From an uncultured Acetatifactor sp. (GTDB taxonomy: Bacteria > Bacillota > Clostridia > Lachnospirales > Lachnospiraceae): a stretch of DNA of 64,000 nt. Below are positions 43,393 through 52,528 of this stretch, piece by piece. The notes under the pieces are model-generated. The model saw nothing but the letters and a program-made list of their open reading frames with translations. It had not been told where the DNA came from and ran no database searches. Made by a program: the position numbers and the translations under genes. Position 1 is the stretch's first letter. Each line of letters begins with the position of its first letter. Location: positions 124,001 through 188,000 of the forward strand of contig CALWSL010000002.1 in assembly GCA_944384205.1 (NCBI GenBank), given 5' to 3'.

Positions 43393-45125
43393 TGATTATA
43401 CTCCTTTATTCCTAAATACGGAAGAATATTTTCAAAAAGCTGCCGGATAACAGGCGCTGCGACCTGACCTCCATAATAAACTCCCTGAGGATTATTGATA
43501 ATGGCAATGGCAATCACCTGGGGATCATCCGCCGGTGCAAACCCGATAAAAGAAGCAATATAACGTCCGCTTCCTCTTGGAAGTGTCTGACTGGTAGCTG
43601 TCTTGCCGCCCACACGGTAGCCCTCCACCTTGCCGTTTTTGCCGGAGCCCTCCGACACCACCATTTCCAGAATGCTTCGCATGGTTGCACTGGTTTCCTC
43701 CGACACAATTCCTTCCTGCACAGGATAGGTAAAGCTTTCTACCACCTCTCCCGACTCATCCACCGCCTTCAAACCAAAGTGGGGCGTAACGCGGTTTCCT
43801 CCGTTGATAATGGAGGCCGCCGTTGTTATCATCTGCATCGCCGTAATCTGAAAGGACTGTCCGAATGACACTGTGGCGAGCTCCACATTACCCATATCCT
43901 CTTTTTTGTGCATAATGGTACCCGCTTCACCAGGAAGGTCAATGCCTGTTTTGGTCTTTAACCCAAACTGCTCAAAATACTTATAATAATTATCCACGCC
44001 AAGTCTGAGCCCTACGGTGATAAATACCGGATTACAGGAATTCATGGTCGCCTGCACAAAATCCTCGCTTCCATGTCCCGCCACCTTGTGACAGCGGATT
44101 TTCCGGTCATCCACAACAATAAAACCGGGACAGCTAAAGGTGCTTGAGGGCGTCACCACTCCTTCCTCCAAACCCGCTGCCGCAGTGATAATTTTAAAAA
44201 CAGAACCAGGCTCATAGGTATCATTGATACAGGCGTTTCTCCACATCCGGTTCAAGGCGTCCTGCTTCTCCTCCGCCGTAAGCGTATCAGAAGTTCCTTC
44301 CGGAAGTTCATAGGGGTTGTCTAAATCAAATTCCGGCACATTGACACATGCGTATATTTCACCGTTGTTCGGATTCATCACAATGATGGACACGCTGTCA
44401 GCCTCCTTCGTAGCCATCGCCTGTTCCGCCAGTTGTGTGGCATAAGTCTGTATATTCCTGTCCAGACTGATATACAAATCATTGCCTGCCACCGGTTCCC
44501 TGCGTCTCTCACCCGCCTCTTCCACCTCAACTCCTCTGGCATCCGTTACCGTAAGAATTTTTCCTGCCTCTCCCGCCAGATAATCCTCATAGACCACCTC
44601 CAGACCGATAATGCCCTGATTGTCTCCGCCGGTAAATCCCAATACCTTGCTTGCCAGTTCTCCGTAAGGATAATACCGTTTATAATCCTCGTCAACCTTT
44701 ACGCCCGCCAAATCATATTCCCGTATTTTATCACCGACTGCTTTATCCACATTACTTTTAATGCGTTCCATGGAGGAATATTTTTCCACCCGCTTTCGCA
44801 CATATTCCTCAGACAAATCCAGTTCTTTGCAAAGCACCCGAATCACTTCCTCCTCATTCTCTATCTGATTGTGAATGACAGATATGGTACACACCGTTTT
44901 GTTGTCTGCAAGCACCGTTCCGTTGCGGTCCAGAATGCGTCCCCTCGCCGCCTTGATACTCCGTTCTCTCTCATGAAGGTCGGTGGCAAGCTGGGAATAA
45001 TAATCCGCCCGCCATACCATCAGATAAATCAGTCTTCCAAACAAAAGGAGAAACATCACCACACAGGCTATGGTAAGAACCATTATTTTTTTCCTATGAT
45101 AAATCTTATTATTATTCGTGAGCAT
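43389..45125 (-). CDS. spoVD: Class B penicillin-binding protein, SpoVD-like, KTA variant
   Basis: 578 residues from the ATG at 45125, with GAGG six bases upstream. The ATG at 45137 overlaps that site. It has a membrane anchor (KIMVLTIACVVMFLLLFG), a dimerisation region and a transpeptidase domain. SxxK is GSVFKI, SxN is SCN. The third motif reads GGKTATSQ, so the usual KTG is KTA. It lacks C-terminal PASTA domains. It is followed by mraY with ATGA overlap. SpoVD-type by position after another class B PBP. Confidence 0.88.
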   Translation of the reverse strand: MLTNNNKIYHRKKIMVLTIACVVMFLLLFGRLIYLMVWRADYYSQLATDLHERERSIKAARGRILDRNGTVLADNKTVCTISVIHNQIENEEEVIRVLCKELDLSEEYVRKRVEKYSSMERIKSNVDKAVGDKIREYDLAGVKVDEDYKRYYPYGELASKVLGFTGGDNQGIIGLEVVYEDYLAGEAGKILTVTDARGVEVEEAGERRREPVAGNDLYISLDRNIQTYATQLAEQAMATKEADSVSIIVMNPNNGEIYACVNVPEFDLDNPYELPEGTSDTLTAEEKQDALNRMWRNACINDTYEPGSVFKIITAAAGLEEGVVTPSSTFSCPGFIVVDDRKIRCHKVAGHGSEDFVQATMNSCNPVFITVGLRLGVDNYYKYFEQFGLKTKTGIDLPGEAGTIMHKKEDMGNVELATVSFGQSFQITAMQMITTAASIINGGNRVTPHFGLKAVDESGEVVESFTYPVQEGIVSEETSATMRSILEMVVSEGSGKNGKVEGYRVGGKTATSQTLPRGSGRYIASFIGFAPADDPQVIAIAIINNPQGVYYGGQVAAPVIRQLFENILPYLGIKEYNQ

Positions 45126-45131
45126 AGGAAA

Positions 45132-45177
45132 CCTCATAAAAAGGGTATTACTTATCTGTATTCCCGCTTTTATGAGG
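45132..45177 (-). promoter_or_regulatory. Hairpin covering the spoVD-like ribosome site
   Basis: Minus strand CCTCATAAAA...TTTTATGAGG, ten perfect pairs, with inner GGG/CCC. The 3' arm contains the first ATG and the GAGG used by the second ATG. No U tract follows, so it is better read as translation control than a terminator. Confidence 0.6.
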
Positions 45178-45203
45178 TTATTCCTGCTGTGTACAAACCA
45201 ACG

Positions 45204-47447
45204 TTATTCTGTCCGGGAATTTTCAAGATTCGGATTTATCGGAACGTCGTCTTCCATTGCGCTGAAATTACCCTCCGCCGGATATCCTGTCTCAGGGTCC
45301 AATTGTTCTCCCGTCTCCGGATTTACAAGATTTCCGGTCTCAGGGTCTGTAGGAAAACTCTTCCAGGCATCGTTACCGTCATTCTCTTCTTCCGAACTCT
45401 GCGTTTCTTCCTCCTCAGAATCCTCACCCTCCGGTATATCCTCTTCCTGATTGGATTTATACATTGTGGTGATTTCCAGTTGTTTTTCTTCCAGCTCTGC
45501 AATTTCCGCCTCGCTCAGTTCCTCCGTCATGAAAATCTGTAAGTACGGGAGCACTTCCGTCAAAATATTACGCACAATACCGGTGGCAAACTTTGCATCG
45601 TCCTGATACTGTGCATTCGCACGGTCCACCACCACATAAATGGCAATCTGCGGATCATCCGCCGGTGCATACCCCATAAAGGATACCACATAGTCCGTAT
45701 CGGAACGCGTATGCGTAACAGGGTCTATGGTCTCCGCCGTACCCGTTTTGCCGCCGATAGCATATCCTGCGGGACGCGCTGTTTTACCCGTTCTGGAGCT
45801 TCCGCCCTCCTCCATAACAACAGCACGGCAGTACCGGCGTATCAGCTCCGAAGTGGACTCCGAAATGGTCTGTTTCAAAACTCTTGGCTCGACATTCTCC
45901 ACGGTTGCTCCACTGGCATTGGTAATTTTATCCACCATATGAGGCTCATAATAATAACCGCCGTTAATTAACGAGCAGAAACCCGTAATCATCTGAATCA
46001 TTGTTACATTGAAGTTCTGACCAAAAGTGTTGGTCGCCAGATCGGTGGGTCCCATATTCTCCACAGAATACATAAGGCTTGCCGTTCTTGCCTCTCCCGT
46101 CAAATCAATATTGGTCTTTAATCCAAAATTAAAGATTTCCTGAAATCTGCAAAACTCCTCCTTGCCCATTGTCTGCCCGATTTTCATCATCGCCACATTA
46201 CAGGACCATGCGATGGCATCCTGTAAACTTACGTCACCGTCACCGCCTTTTGCATAGCTATGGCACTTAATGTTGTAGTCCCCCACTTCCAATGCCCCTT
46301 CGCAGGTATAATGTGCATCGGCGCTGATAGCACCGCTCTCCAACGCAGCCGCCACGGTAAACGGTTTCGCAGTGGAACCGGGTTCATACGTATCCGTAAT
46401 ACAGAAATTTTTCCAAAGCTGATTTAAGTTTAACAGAATCTGTTCATCCGTCATGGTTGCCAGAACCTCTTCATTAATGACAGTGTCCGTTTTGTCAATC
46501 GTATAGTAACCGTTCCCCAAATCATTCTGCTCTACCATCACTGAGCCAATCAGGGCATCTGTATTTCGGGTATCATTCAGGTCATAGGTCGGATAGCTCG
46601 CCATTGCCAGAATGTTTCCCGTATCGACCTCCATAATAATGCAGCCCAGATTCTCCGCACCGTTGCCTTCACGGTAAGAATCCTTATACTCTTCATTAAA
46701 TTGTTTCAGATATTTTTCCACAATACTTTGAATATTGGCATCAATAGTACTATGTATAGTATTACCGTCCACCGCAGGCTTAATGGTTCTCTCAAGAGTG
46801 GAATCCTCATTCAGATAACCATATTCCCTGCCTGCCGTTCCGTTCAGCGTATCATTATAATACTCTTCCAGTCCGTACAGACCCTGATTGTCCGACCTTG
46901 TAAAACCGATGACGTCCGCCGCCAGACTGCCGTTCGGATATACTCTTTTATATTCCTCCTCAAACCAGACGCCCTTGATATTCTTATCCGTCAGCTGCGC
47001 CTCCTGAAAATCCGCTATCTCTTCATAAGACAGCCTGCGAAGAGGTACATACCAGGAAGAATTTGGATTGGTTGTTACATATTCTCTGACAGCCGGCATA
47101 TCCAGCGATTCAAAATTACTTTCCAGCGCCGCAAGCGTGGGCTCCAGATACGCCTCGTTTGAAAGCATGACATTCGCGTCAATCACCAGATTGTAAACCT
47201 TCTCGCTGACCGCCAGCCTGGTTCCCTTTGCATCCACAATATCGCCCCTTCGGAAGGGTATTGTTGTAGAATCATATCTTTGCTGGGACAATACCTGCTT
47301 CTGATACTGCGTACCGTTCTCTCTGGTAACCCATACCAGACGGGCGCTTAATCCGGCAAAAGCCAGCAGTACAAAAATAAAAAGTACTACCAGCTTCTTT
47401 TGCATTTTTATCGTAAATTTTTTTACATTTTGTTTCTGTTCTTTCAC
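45204..47447 (-). CDS. pbpB: Class B penicillin-binding protein, FtsI/PBP2B-like
   Basis: 747 residues, GTG start with GAGGTG four bases upstream. Division transpeptidase. The N-terminal anchor (KLVVLFIFVLLAFAGLSARL) is followed by the transpeptidase domain with GSTAKPF, SCNVAMMK and GGKTGTAE, all canonical. The C-terminal 70 residues are an acidic Ser/Glu linker and three PETG units (DPETGNLVN, PETGEQLD, PETGYPAEG), unlike PASTA. It lies between ftsL and the second PBP gene. Confidence 0.93.
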   Translation of the reverse strand: MKEQKQNVKKFTIKMQKKLVVLFIFVLLAFAGLSARLVWVTRENGTQYQKQVLSQQRYDSTTIPFRRGDIVDAKGTRLAVSEKVYNLVIDANVMLSNEAYLEPTLAALESNFESLDMPAVREYVTTNPNSSWYVPLRRLSYEEIADFQEAQLTDKNIKGVWFEEEYKRVYPNGSLAADVIGFTRSDNQGLYGLEEYYNDTLNGTAGREYGYLNEDSTLERTIKPAVDGNTIHSTIDANIQSIVEKYLKQFNEEYKDSYREGNGAENLGCIIMEVDTGNILAMASYPTYDLNDTRNTDALIGSVMVEQNDLGNGYYTIDKTDTVINEEVLATMTDEQILLNLNQLWKNFCITDTYEPGSTAKPFTVAAALESGAISADAHYTCEGALEVGDYNIKCHSYAKGGDGDVSLQDAIAWSCNVAMMKIGQTMGKEEFCRFQEIFNFGLKTNIDLTGEARTASLMYSVENMGPTDLATNTFGQNFNVTMIQMITGFCSLINGGYYYEPHMVDKITNASGATVENVEPRVLKQTISESTSELIRRYCRAVVMEEGGSSRTGKTARPAGYAIGGKTGTAETIDPVTHTRSDTDYVVSFMGYAPADDPQIAIYVVVDRANAQYQDDAKFATGIVRNILTEVLPYLQIFMTEELSEAEIAELEEKQLEITTMYKSNQEEDIPEGEDSEEEETQSSEEENDGNDAWKSFPTDPETGNLVNPETGEQLDPETGYPAEGNFSAMEDDVPINPNLENSRTE

Positions 47448-47456
47448 ACTGCACCT

Positions 47457-47972
47457 CTAATTTGAGTTTCCGCTTACCTGTCGCATATAATCATTTTCTA
47501 CGCTGTCATATGTAATAATCTGTCCTTCCTTCGCATAGGTCATACCAAGCTCGCCGATGGCAATTCTCTTGATTTCCTCTAAATCAATGCTGCTGGTGAT
47601 GCGGCTGTATTCTTCATCGTTGGCAAGTTTCATGGTATTCAGCGTACTTTCCAGACTAGCCAGTCCCTTTGTTCTGTTCGTCAGTTCTGACTGTAATTGA
47701 ATATAATTTATCAGAATAAAGGCACAGGTACAAAATGCCGCCACTAAAAAAACGACATACCCCAGATTCATATGACGGACTTTGTCCCTGTTTTTTCTGG
47801 TCTCATGACTTAACTGTCGCCTTGGTTCTCTCTCTAACTCTCTCTGTATATCCAGTCTGCGCGCGGTATTTCCATATACATAGATACCGCTGTCGTTTCT
47901 TCTTGCATTTGTTCTATTTACGTTTGTTCTGATATTTCCCCTGTTTGAATTTACTCCCCTTGTCTGAGCCAA
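47457..47972 (-). CDS. ftsL: FtsL-like divisome protein
   Basis: 171 residues, TTG start at 47972 with AGG nearby. A long basic Arg/Asn-rich cytoplasmic part (1-85) is followed by one membrane helix (GYVVFLVAAFCTCAFILINY) and a coiled coil (LQSELTNRTKGLASLESTLN). It ends with a conserved IAIGELGMTYAKEGQIITY segment. Position between rsmH and the division PBP supports FtsL; sequence is typically too divergent for certainty. Confidence 0.85.
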   Translation of the reverse strand: MAQTRGVNSNRGNIRTNVNRTNARRNDSGIYVYGNTARRLDIQRELEREPRRQLSHETRKNRDKVRHMNLGYVVFLVAAFCTCAFILINYIQLQSELTNRTKGLASLESTLNTMKLANDEEYSRITSSIDLEEIKRIAIGELGMTYAKEGQIITYDSVENDYMRQVSGNSN

Positions 47973-48041
47973 TTGAATCGCCTGCTTTCTGTTTAAATTT
48001 TTTACTATTCAAGATTGCAAGATTTCGCGGAAATCGTTACA

Positions 48042-48977
48042 TCACTCGTCTCTTTTTTCAAACACCCTGAGCTTTGCGCTCTTGGAACGACTGTTTTCTT
48101 CCAATTCCTCCCTGCCTGGAAGAATCGGTTTTCTGGTAATCACTTTCCCTTTGGATAGGTTACCGCATACACAAACCGGAAATTCCGGGGGACAGGTACA
48201 CGGATTCTCATTCCTCTTAAATGCCGTCTTTACAATTCTGTCCTCCAGAGAATGAAAGGTTATAACGCAAAGCCTTCCTCCCGGATTTAGCATATCAATA
48301 AAGTCGTCCAGGGAATTGCGAAGTACTTCCAATTCCTGATTGCATTCAATGCGGATTGCCTGAAAGGTCTGTTTTGAGGGATGTCCGTTCTGCCGCATTT
48401 TTGCGGGAATCGCTGCCTTGATGACCTCGTTTAATTCAAAAGTCGTTTCGATAGGCGCATCCGCCCTAGCTCTCACAATGTGTTTCGCAATATTTTTTGC
48501 AAATTTATCTTCGCCGTAATCACGTATGATGTGAAACAATTCCATCTCAGAATAATTGTTCACAATATCCCTTGCCGTCAGCGTCTGTCTGCGGTCCATC
48601 CGCATATCCAAGGGTGCATCAAAGCGATAGGAAAACCCCCTGTCCCCCTTATCTAACTGATAAGAAGATACTCCCAAATCCAGCACCACGCCATCCACCT
48701 TGTCCACCCCAAGCTTAGAAAGGACCGCTTTCGCGTTGCGATAATTATCGCGGATGACAGTAACCATATGTCCAAAGGGTTTTAATCTTTCTTCTGCTGC
48801 CGCAACCGCCGCATCGTCCTGATCAATTCCGTAAAAATGACCGTCTGTAAGACGTCTGCACACCTCAAAGGCATGTCCGCCTCCGCCCAAGGTTCCGTCT
48901 ACATAGATGCCGTCGGACTTGATATGCAGTTCTTCGATTGTCTCCGTAAGCATCACGGAATAATGATTAAATTCCAC
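48042..48977 (-). CDS. rsmH: 16S rRNA (cytosine-1402-N4)-methyltransferase
   Basis: 311 residues, GTG start with AAGGAG. SAM-dependent enzyme that modifies C1402 in the ribosomal P site. [15 protein letters not shown] is the SAM motif; [19 protein letters not shown] and [20 protein letters not shown] are family signatures. Formerly MraW. It follows mraZ by 12 nt. Confidence 0.97.
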   Translation of the reverse strand: MEFNHYSVMLTETIEELHIKSDGIYVDGTLGGGGHAFEVCRRLTDGHFYGIDQDDAAVAAAEERLKPFGHMVTVIRDNYRNAKAVLSKLGVDKVDGVVLDLGVSSYQLDKGDRGFSYRFDAPLDMRMDRRQTLTARDIVNNYSEMELFHIIRDYGEDKFAKNIAKHIVRARADAPIETTFELNEVIKAAIPAKMRQNGHPSKQTFQAIRIECNQELEVLRNSLDDFIDMLNPGGRLCVITFHSLEDRIVKTAFKRNENPCTCPPEFPVCVCGNLSKGKVITRKPILPGREELEENSRSKSAKLRVFEKRDE

Positions 48978-48989
48978 GGATATTCTCCT

Positions 48990-49421
48990 TTAGATAGTTA
49001 ATCCCAGACTTTCCATAGTGGCTGTGATATCATCCATATTTTCATCTTCGTTGACAGCTTCCCACTTATCCTTGCTCCAGATTTCAATACGGCTTCCCAC
49101 ACCCACCAGTACAACCTCTTTATCCAGACCGGCAAATTGCCTTAAGGATGCCGGCAAAAGTATTCTTCCCTGTTTGTCCAGTTCAACCTGTGCGGCGCCT
49201 GCCAGGAAAAAACGGGCAAATTGTCTTGCTTCTTTATTAATCAGCGGCAGTGATGTCAGTTTTTGTTCAAAAGCGTTCCAATCTTCGTTGGCATACACAA
49301 ACAGGCAGCCATCCATACCCTTGGAGACCACGAACTCTTCTCCAAGCACTTCGCGGAACTTTGAGGGAATGATTAACCTGCCTTTGGCGTCTATCGTATG
49401 ATTGTACTCGCTCATAAACAT
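48990..49421 (-). CDS. mraZ: Transcriptional regulator MraZ
   Basis: 143 residues from the ATG at 49421, after GGTGGTGA. It has two AbrB-like repeats, each with a DxGR motif: DAKGRLIIPSKFR and DKQGRILLPASLR. It forms a ring that binds tandem boxes and controls the division cluster. The cognate boxes are seen upstream at 49513-49548. Confidence 0.96.
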   Translation of the reverse strand: MFMSEYNHTIDAKGRLIIPSKFREVLGEEFVVSKGMDGCLFVYANEDWNAFEQKLTSLPLINKEARQFARFFLAGAAQVELDKQGRILLPASLRQFAGLDKEVVLVGVGSRIEIWSKDKWEAVNEDENMDDITATMESLGLTI

Positions 49422-49512
49422 TTCAATCACCACCAAACTTGAGAAACGTACTTACCGTTTTCTCTGTAAAAGCGAGCCTGCCACGAAAATCATGCAGATG
49501 TCTCAAAATCTA

Positions 49513-49548
49513 CCACTTCATGACACTTTGCACCACTTTCACCCACTT
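49513..49548 (-). promoter_or_regulatory. MraZ operator boxes
   Basis: Four direct repeats of AAGTGG (one is AAGTGT) on the minus strand at 49513, 49523, 49533 and 49543, exactly 10 bp apart, so on one face of the helix. This matches the tandem-box layout of MraZ operators. Confidence 0.85.
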
Positions 49549-49561
49549 TTATTATGATTTT

Positions 49562-49589
49562 AATATAAAATAGAACATTTTACAAGCAA
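49562..49589 (-). promoter_or_regulatory. Candidate promoter of the division cluster
   Basis: Minus strand TTGCTT (49584-49589), 16-bp spacer, TATATT (49562-49567), immediately upstream of the MraZ boxes. Confidence 0.5.
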
Positions 49590-49620
49590 AATCAATCAGA
49601 AATTTTTGACAGAAGAGCAC

Positions 49621-49658
49621 AAAAAAAGCACCTCACAGCCGCCTGTGAAGCACTTTTT
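49621..49658 (-). terminator. lgt terminator
   Basis: Minus strand 12-pair stem AGTGCTTCACAG/CTGTGAGGTGCT with three G-U pairs and a short loop, followed by TTTTTTT. Confidence 0.85.
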
Positions 49659-49754
49659 ACTCATTCACAACTATATCTTGTATGGTGGGAAACCATCCCA
49701 TACTACATGTGTATTATTAGTACCTTTTACCAAATTTTTACATGTCAAAAAATT

Positions 49755-50693
49755 TTATTGCTCTGTGCTGTTATCCTCCGCACTCTCGTTTGCTTCCGCC
49801 CCTTCGGGCACTGCCTTCACGAACTGATAAGCCGCGATTTTACCTTTTCTAATACGACTTCTGACAACAACATCTGTCACAACAGCAAAAATAACCATAC
49901 AGAGTGATAACACCTGCGACACGGGAAGCTCTGTTCCCGGTATCAAAAGCTGGTCTGTACGCAAACCTTCAATGAAAAATCTGCCCAGTCCATACCCGCC
50001 AAAATATAACAGGCAAATCTCACCGTGGAATTTTTTATGTTTGCGGTAGCAAAGCATCAGAATCAATATCATCAGATTCCACGCGCTTTCATAAAGAAAT
50101 GTGGGATGTACCTGAATATAGTTTACCCCTTCCGTCACATGCGCCCACATCTCCTCCGTGATTTCATGGCTTCTCACCGCCTCAATCGGCAGTCTCATAG
50201 CAAACAGATTATCTGTATATCCGCCAAACGCCTCACGGTTCATAAAGTTACCCCAGCGTCCGATAATCTGTCCCAGAATCAGTCCCAATACACCGGTATC
50301 TCCCAACTGAAAGGGATTCAGCTTCTTGATTTTTGTATACACAAACAGCGTAATAAAGGCTCCGATTACTGCTCCGTAAATAGCCATACCACCGTTTCTG
50401 GTATTAAAAATACTCAGCAGGTTATCCTTATAGTTGTCCCAGGAAAACACTACATAATAGACTCTTGCACCGATAATGGAAAAGATAATCGCATAAATCG
50501 CAAAGTCCCAATAGGTATCCGGGTTCTGTCCCGTTACCTTGGCATCATGTACCACCATCAGAATACCGGCGAGAACACCAATTCCGATAATCAATCCGTA
50601 AAAAGCAATCTCAAAGCCGAAAATACTGAAACTCTTTGGTACATTTTCCAAATATATTCCCAAATGCGGAAATGCAATATCTCCTATATTCAT
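49755..50693 (-). CDS. lgt: Prolipoprotein diacylglyceryl transferase
   Basis: 312 residues, seven membrane helices. Transfers diacylglycerol to the lipobox Cys of prolipoproteins. The Lgt signature IGRWGNFMNREAFG is present, along with HPTFLYESAWNL and GLGRFFIEGLRTD. The tail after residue 285 is charged and variable. It lies 12 nt after ychF. Confidence 0.96.
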   Translation of the reverse strand: MNIGDIAFPHLGIYLENVPKSFSIFGFEIAFYGLIIGIGVLAGILMVVHDAKVTGQNPDTYWDFAIYAIIFSIIGARVYYVVFSWDNYKDNLLSIFNTRNGGMAIYGAVIGAFITLFVYTKIKKLNPFQLGDTGVLGLILGQIIGRWGNFMNREAFGGYTDNLFAMRLPIEAVRSHEITEEMWAHVTEGVNYIQVHPTFLYESAWNLMILILMLCYRKHKKFHGEICLLYFGGYGLGRFFIEGLRTDQLLIPGTELPVSQVLSLCMVIFAVVTDVVVRSRIRKGKIAAYQFVKAVPEGAEANESAEDNSTEQ

Positions 50694-50705
50694 AAAATCT
50701 CCTCG

Positions 50706-51803
50706 CTATACATTAAACCGAAACAGAATGACGTCGCCGTCTTTTACCACGTAATCCTTCCCCTCCATACCTACCAGACCTTTTTCTCTGGCAGCTGCAA
50801 GGGATCCCTGCTCCAGCAAATCCTTATAATTGACTACCTCTGCTTTAATAAAGCCCCGCTCAAAATCAGAATGAATCTTGCCTGCCGCCTGAGGCGCTTT
50901 CGTGCCAATTTTAATCGTCCAAGCGCGGGTTTCATCCTCACCTGCCGTAAGAAAGCTCATCAATCCCAGCAAACGATAGCTTGCTGCAATCAGCTTGTCC
51001 AGACCCGACTGGGAAATCCCCAAATCCTCTAAGAACATCGCCTTCTCATCATCCTCCAGCTCTGCAATTTCCTGCTCTATCTGGGCACAGATAACGAACA
51101 CCTCGCTGTCCTCGCCTGCTGCCACCTTGCGGACTGCTGCCACCTTGTCATTGCCTGCTCCGTCATCCGCTAAATCTTCCTCTGCTACATTAGCCGCATA
51201 AATCACAGGCTTATAGGTCAGTAGATTGTAGGATTTCAGAAGCGCCAGTTCTTCCTCATCCTCCACTTCCATGCTCCTCGCCATCTTGCCGCTCTCCAAA
51301 TGTTCCTTGATGCGTCCAAGCAGCGCTTCTTCCTTCGCAAGGGTCTTATCCATTCTGGCAGCCTTCACTACTTTTGAAATTCTTCTCTCCAAAATCTCAA
51401 GGTCGGAAAAAATCAGTTCCAGATTAATGGTCTCAATATCACGCAGAGGGTCAACGCTGCCATCCACATGCACTACATTGGTATCCTCAAAGCAACGCAC
51501 TACATGTACAATGGCATCCACTTCACGGATATTGCTTAAAAACTGATTTCCGAGCCCCTCTCCCTTAGAGGCGCCCTTCACCAGACCCGCGATATCCACA
51601 AATTCAATTACTGCAGGGGTAACTTTCTTAGAATGATACATATCACCCAAAAGCTTTAATCTCTCATCCGGCACTGCCACGATACCCACATTGGGGTCGA
51701 TGGTACAGAAGGGGTAGTTTGCCGACTCCGCTCCCGCCTTTGTCAGTGAATTAAATAAGGTACTTTTACCTACATTCGGTAAACCTACGATTCCTAATTT
51801 CAT
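50706..51803 (-). CDS. ychF: Redox-regulated ATPase YchF
   Basis: 365 residues. Obg-family P-loop protein that prefers ATP and binds ribosomes. G1 is [14 protein letters not shown] (6-19), switch [16 protein letters not shown], and the usual NKxD is replaced by NVAEED, as in YchF. The C-terminal TGS domain ends [13 protein letters not shown]...[14 protein letters not shown]. It is upstream of lgt. Confidence 0.96.
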   Translation of the reverse strand: MKLGIVGLPNVGKSTLFNSLTKAGAESANYPFCTIDPNVGIVAVPDERLKLLGDMYHSKKVTPAVIEFVDIAGLVKGASKGEGLGNQFLSNIREVDAIVHVVRCFEDTNVVHVDGSVDPLRDIETINLELIFSDLEILERRISKVVKAARMDKTLAKEEALLGRIKEHLESGKMARSMEVEDEEELALLKSYNLLTYKPVIYAANVAEEDLADDGAGNDKVAAVRKVAAGEDSEVFVICAQIEQEIAELEDDEKAMFLEDLGISQSGLDKLIAASYRLLGLMSFLTAGEDETRAWTIKIGTKAPQAAGKIHSDFERGFIKAEVVNYKDLLEQGSLAAAREKGLVGMEGKDYVVKDGDVILFRFNV

Positions 51804-51815
51804 ATCTATCTTTAC

Positions 51816-52094
51816 CTATCCAGAAAGCCTTGATTTTACGGGCTTTCTGCCTTTCTCTTTATTTTGTCTACGCCCTTTTTTATTACTGGCGGGCGTAGCT
51901 GCTTCAAAAAGCTGAACAGCTTTTACCAGTGACTTGTCCGTAACATGAACATATCTGTCCATAGTCGTTTTAATACTTGCATGACCTAATAGCTGCTGCA
52001 AGACTTTCGGCTGCATACCTCGCTCAATCGCGCGGGTAGCATAAGTATGACGCAGTGCGTGCATACAAAAGCGTTTAGGTTGTTTCCATTCGAT
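51816..52094 (-). pseudogene. Tyrosine recombinase (integrase) C-terminal remnant
   Basis: About 92 codons of a phage/ICE-type tyrosine recombinase C-terminus. [15 protein letters not shown] carries the RHxY box. [17 protein letters not shown] carries LGH and the catalytic Tyr. The tail is Lys/Arg-rich. The frame is closed by a stop at 52095 with no start or N-terminal domain, so about three quarters of the gene is missing. It ends 12 nt from the ychF start and marks the edge of an accessory block. Confidence 0.85.
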
Positions 52095-52137
52095 TTAGAA
52101 CCGCTTTACAGTGCATGGGCTTTATAATTTTCCCCAT
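52075..52137 (-). CDS. 20-codon frame upstream of the integrase remnant
   Basis: ATG at 52137 after AAGGGAG, reading [20 protein letters not shown]. It overlaps the integrase remnant in another frame. With the promoter at 52186-52214 it looks like the scar of a former mobile-element gene. No function is assigned. Confidence 0.3.
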   Translation of the reverse strand: MGKIIKPMHCKAVLNRMETT

Positions 52138-52528
52138 TATACGGACTCCCTTCTTAACTCAAAAAAGAATCCAACGCAACTATAGAGTATAGCACATAGA
52201 CTCTATTTTTTCAATCGAAACCGATAATTCTTCCGCAATTAGCGGCATGGGAAATCAGATAATAATTTCACGCCGGATAAATTCCTCAAATCCCGCCGCT
52301 TTCTTTGTCAAAGTTTAAAATGACTGTGCTGACGCATTCGCAGCGGAACGAAAAAAGGAGAGGTAAAGACGTTCCCGAATGTCATGCCTGCACCAAAATA
52401 GACGTTCCCACGCTCGTCGTACAGCTTCCGCCGTATCCTAAAAAGGGCAATTTAAATACACCTCCGTTTATCTGTATTCTCCAACCGTGAAACACGGTTT
52501 TCAGAAATAGGATTCTTCATTGCAAAAA
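52095..52528. other. Stretch with mobile-element scars
   Basis: It holds the promoter and 20-codon frame above, and a minus frame ending at 52308 (about 48 codons, contains KLYDERGNVYFG) not recognised. A 7-pair hairpin AACCGTG/CACGGTT lies at 52483-52499 and AGACGTTCCC is repeated at 52367 and 52400. Nothing intact was found. Confidence 0.5.
52186..52214 (-). promoter_or_regulatory. Promoter with overlapping dyad
   Basis: Minus strand TTGAAA (52209-52214), 17-bp spacer, TATACT (52186-52191). A TAGAGT/ACTCTA inverted repeat spans the -10 (about 52183-52205), suggesting repressor control. It faces the integrase remnant. Confidence 0.6.

Larger units (their letters stand above)
49437..49754. 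other. Control region between mraZ and lgt
   Basis: No gene. It contains the MraZ boxes, the candidate mraZ promoter and the lgt terminator, listed separately. Confidence 0.85.

Noticed and set aside
44433..45542. 369-codon plus-strand frame opposite the two PBP genes
   Set aside because: Antisense shadow across two real genes and their gap; no family features.
51816..52094. Intact prophage or ICE next to ychF
   Set aside because: Only the integrase C-terminus remains; no excisionase, structural or conjugation genes were seen.
52305..52490. 61-codon plus-strand frame in the scar region
   Set aside because: No recognisable domain and no clear promoter; overlaps repeats, so it cannot be supported.
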